Assembly: GCA_038109305.1 (NCBI GenBank)
Contig: JAYNIR010000014.1
Span: 1 to 64,000 of the forward strand
Length of the DNA stretch: 64,000 nucleotides
DNA from: UBA1479 sp038109305
GTDB lineage: Bacteria; Pseudomonadota; Alphaproteobacteria; Rhodospirillales; Casp-alpha2
Reading direction: 5' to 3'
Below, piece after piece: positions 63,993 through 64,000 of the stretch; the first letter of the stretch is position 1; every line of letters starts with the position of its first letter. Under the pieces are notes generated by a model. It worked only from the letters and a program-made list of their open reading frames with translations, searched no databases and was not told the origin of the DNA. The translations under genes were made by a program, and so were the position numbers.

Positions 63993-64000
63993 CCATGTCT

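Noticed and set aside
63995..64000. Start of a further gene after the CoA-transferase
   Set aside because: Only an ATG and one codon are inside the window, too little to annotate, though the spacing suggests an operon continues.

Overview
The window reads as chromosome of a GC-rich alphaproteobacterium, most likely an uncultured or marine Rhodospirillales-type lineage. The reasons are the ppx/gppA, rlmE, guaB, rsmB and guaA gene set on one strand, the separate etfB-etfA pair, many acyl-CoA, CoA-transferase, 2-hydroxyacid dehydrogenase and enolase-superfamily genes, and an Irr/Fur-type iron locus. This lineage call is inference from gene content only. A run of exactly 100 N at 41007-41106 with 55 bp repeated on both sides shows that the sequence is a short-read scaffold.

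Layout. 0-2.4 kb: AT-rich left edge, guaA, one frameshifted unknown gene. 2.5-5.2 kb: a His/Cys-rich secreted protein, a two-subunit ThDP decarboxylase resembling sulfopyruvate or phosphonopyruvate decarboxylase, and a fluoroacetate-dehalogenase-like hydrolase. 5.2-7.3 kb: thiC with its TPP riboswitch. 7.4-12.5 kb: DUF1761 protein, a broken thermonuclease, a FetAB-like exporter, a truncated mandelate-racemase-like gene, a 2-hydroxyacid dehydrogenase and a broken membrane protein. 12.5-17.2 kb (minus strand): hydrolase, coiled-coil protein, frameshifted DehI-type dehalogenase, TauD-type dioxygenase, rsmB. 17.5-21.3 kb: a three-gene ExbB/TolQ-like membrane module, a LuxR remnant and a TPR-2OG oxygenase. 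21.3-25.5 kb: PPOX flavoprotein, guaB, rlmE, ppx/gppA, tRNA-Gln. 25.6-35.3 kb: remnants, mnmC, argE, a MATE transporter, a cyclic-nucleotide-binding protein, a flavoprotein, an internally duplicated unknown protein, and a divergent bfd/bfr iron locus in which bfr carries two stops. 35.3-41.4 kb: DMT transporter, etfA, etfB, a histidine kinase with an amber codon, and a second TPR-2OG oxygenase cut by the scaffold gap. 41.4-48.5 kb: fragments, a GcvA-like regulator with VOC and two 2-hydroxyacid dehydrogenase genes, an IS3 remnant, a spermidine-synthase-like gene, a SET protein and a HlyD fragment. 48.5-64 kb: SDR, E1 beta, E1 alpha and acetolactate-synthase-like operon; peptide deformylase with two acyl-CoA dehydrogenases and a DUF2238 protein; enolase-superfamily enzyme; RraA-like protein; glutaredoxin-DinB fusion; an ammonium-transporter/histidine-kinase fusion with three lesions; and a type III CoA-transferase.

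The strongest overall signal is an unusual load of lesions. About sixteen genes are fragments or carry isolated in-frame stops or single-base frameshifts while the rest of the protein stays well conserved. Where the lost residue can be inferred from the family, the stops replace Trp or Glu, so stop-codon reassignment is not the explanation. Recent pseudogenisation, or strain mixture and consensus error in a metagenome assembly, are the live alternatives. The best candidates for undescribed biology are the three-gene ExbB-like module (17475-19302), the tandem-duplicated protein with its partner (32680-34133), the sensor-like Amt-kinase fusion (60475-62545), the paired TPR-2OG oxygenases, and three strongly structured intergenic elements.
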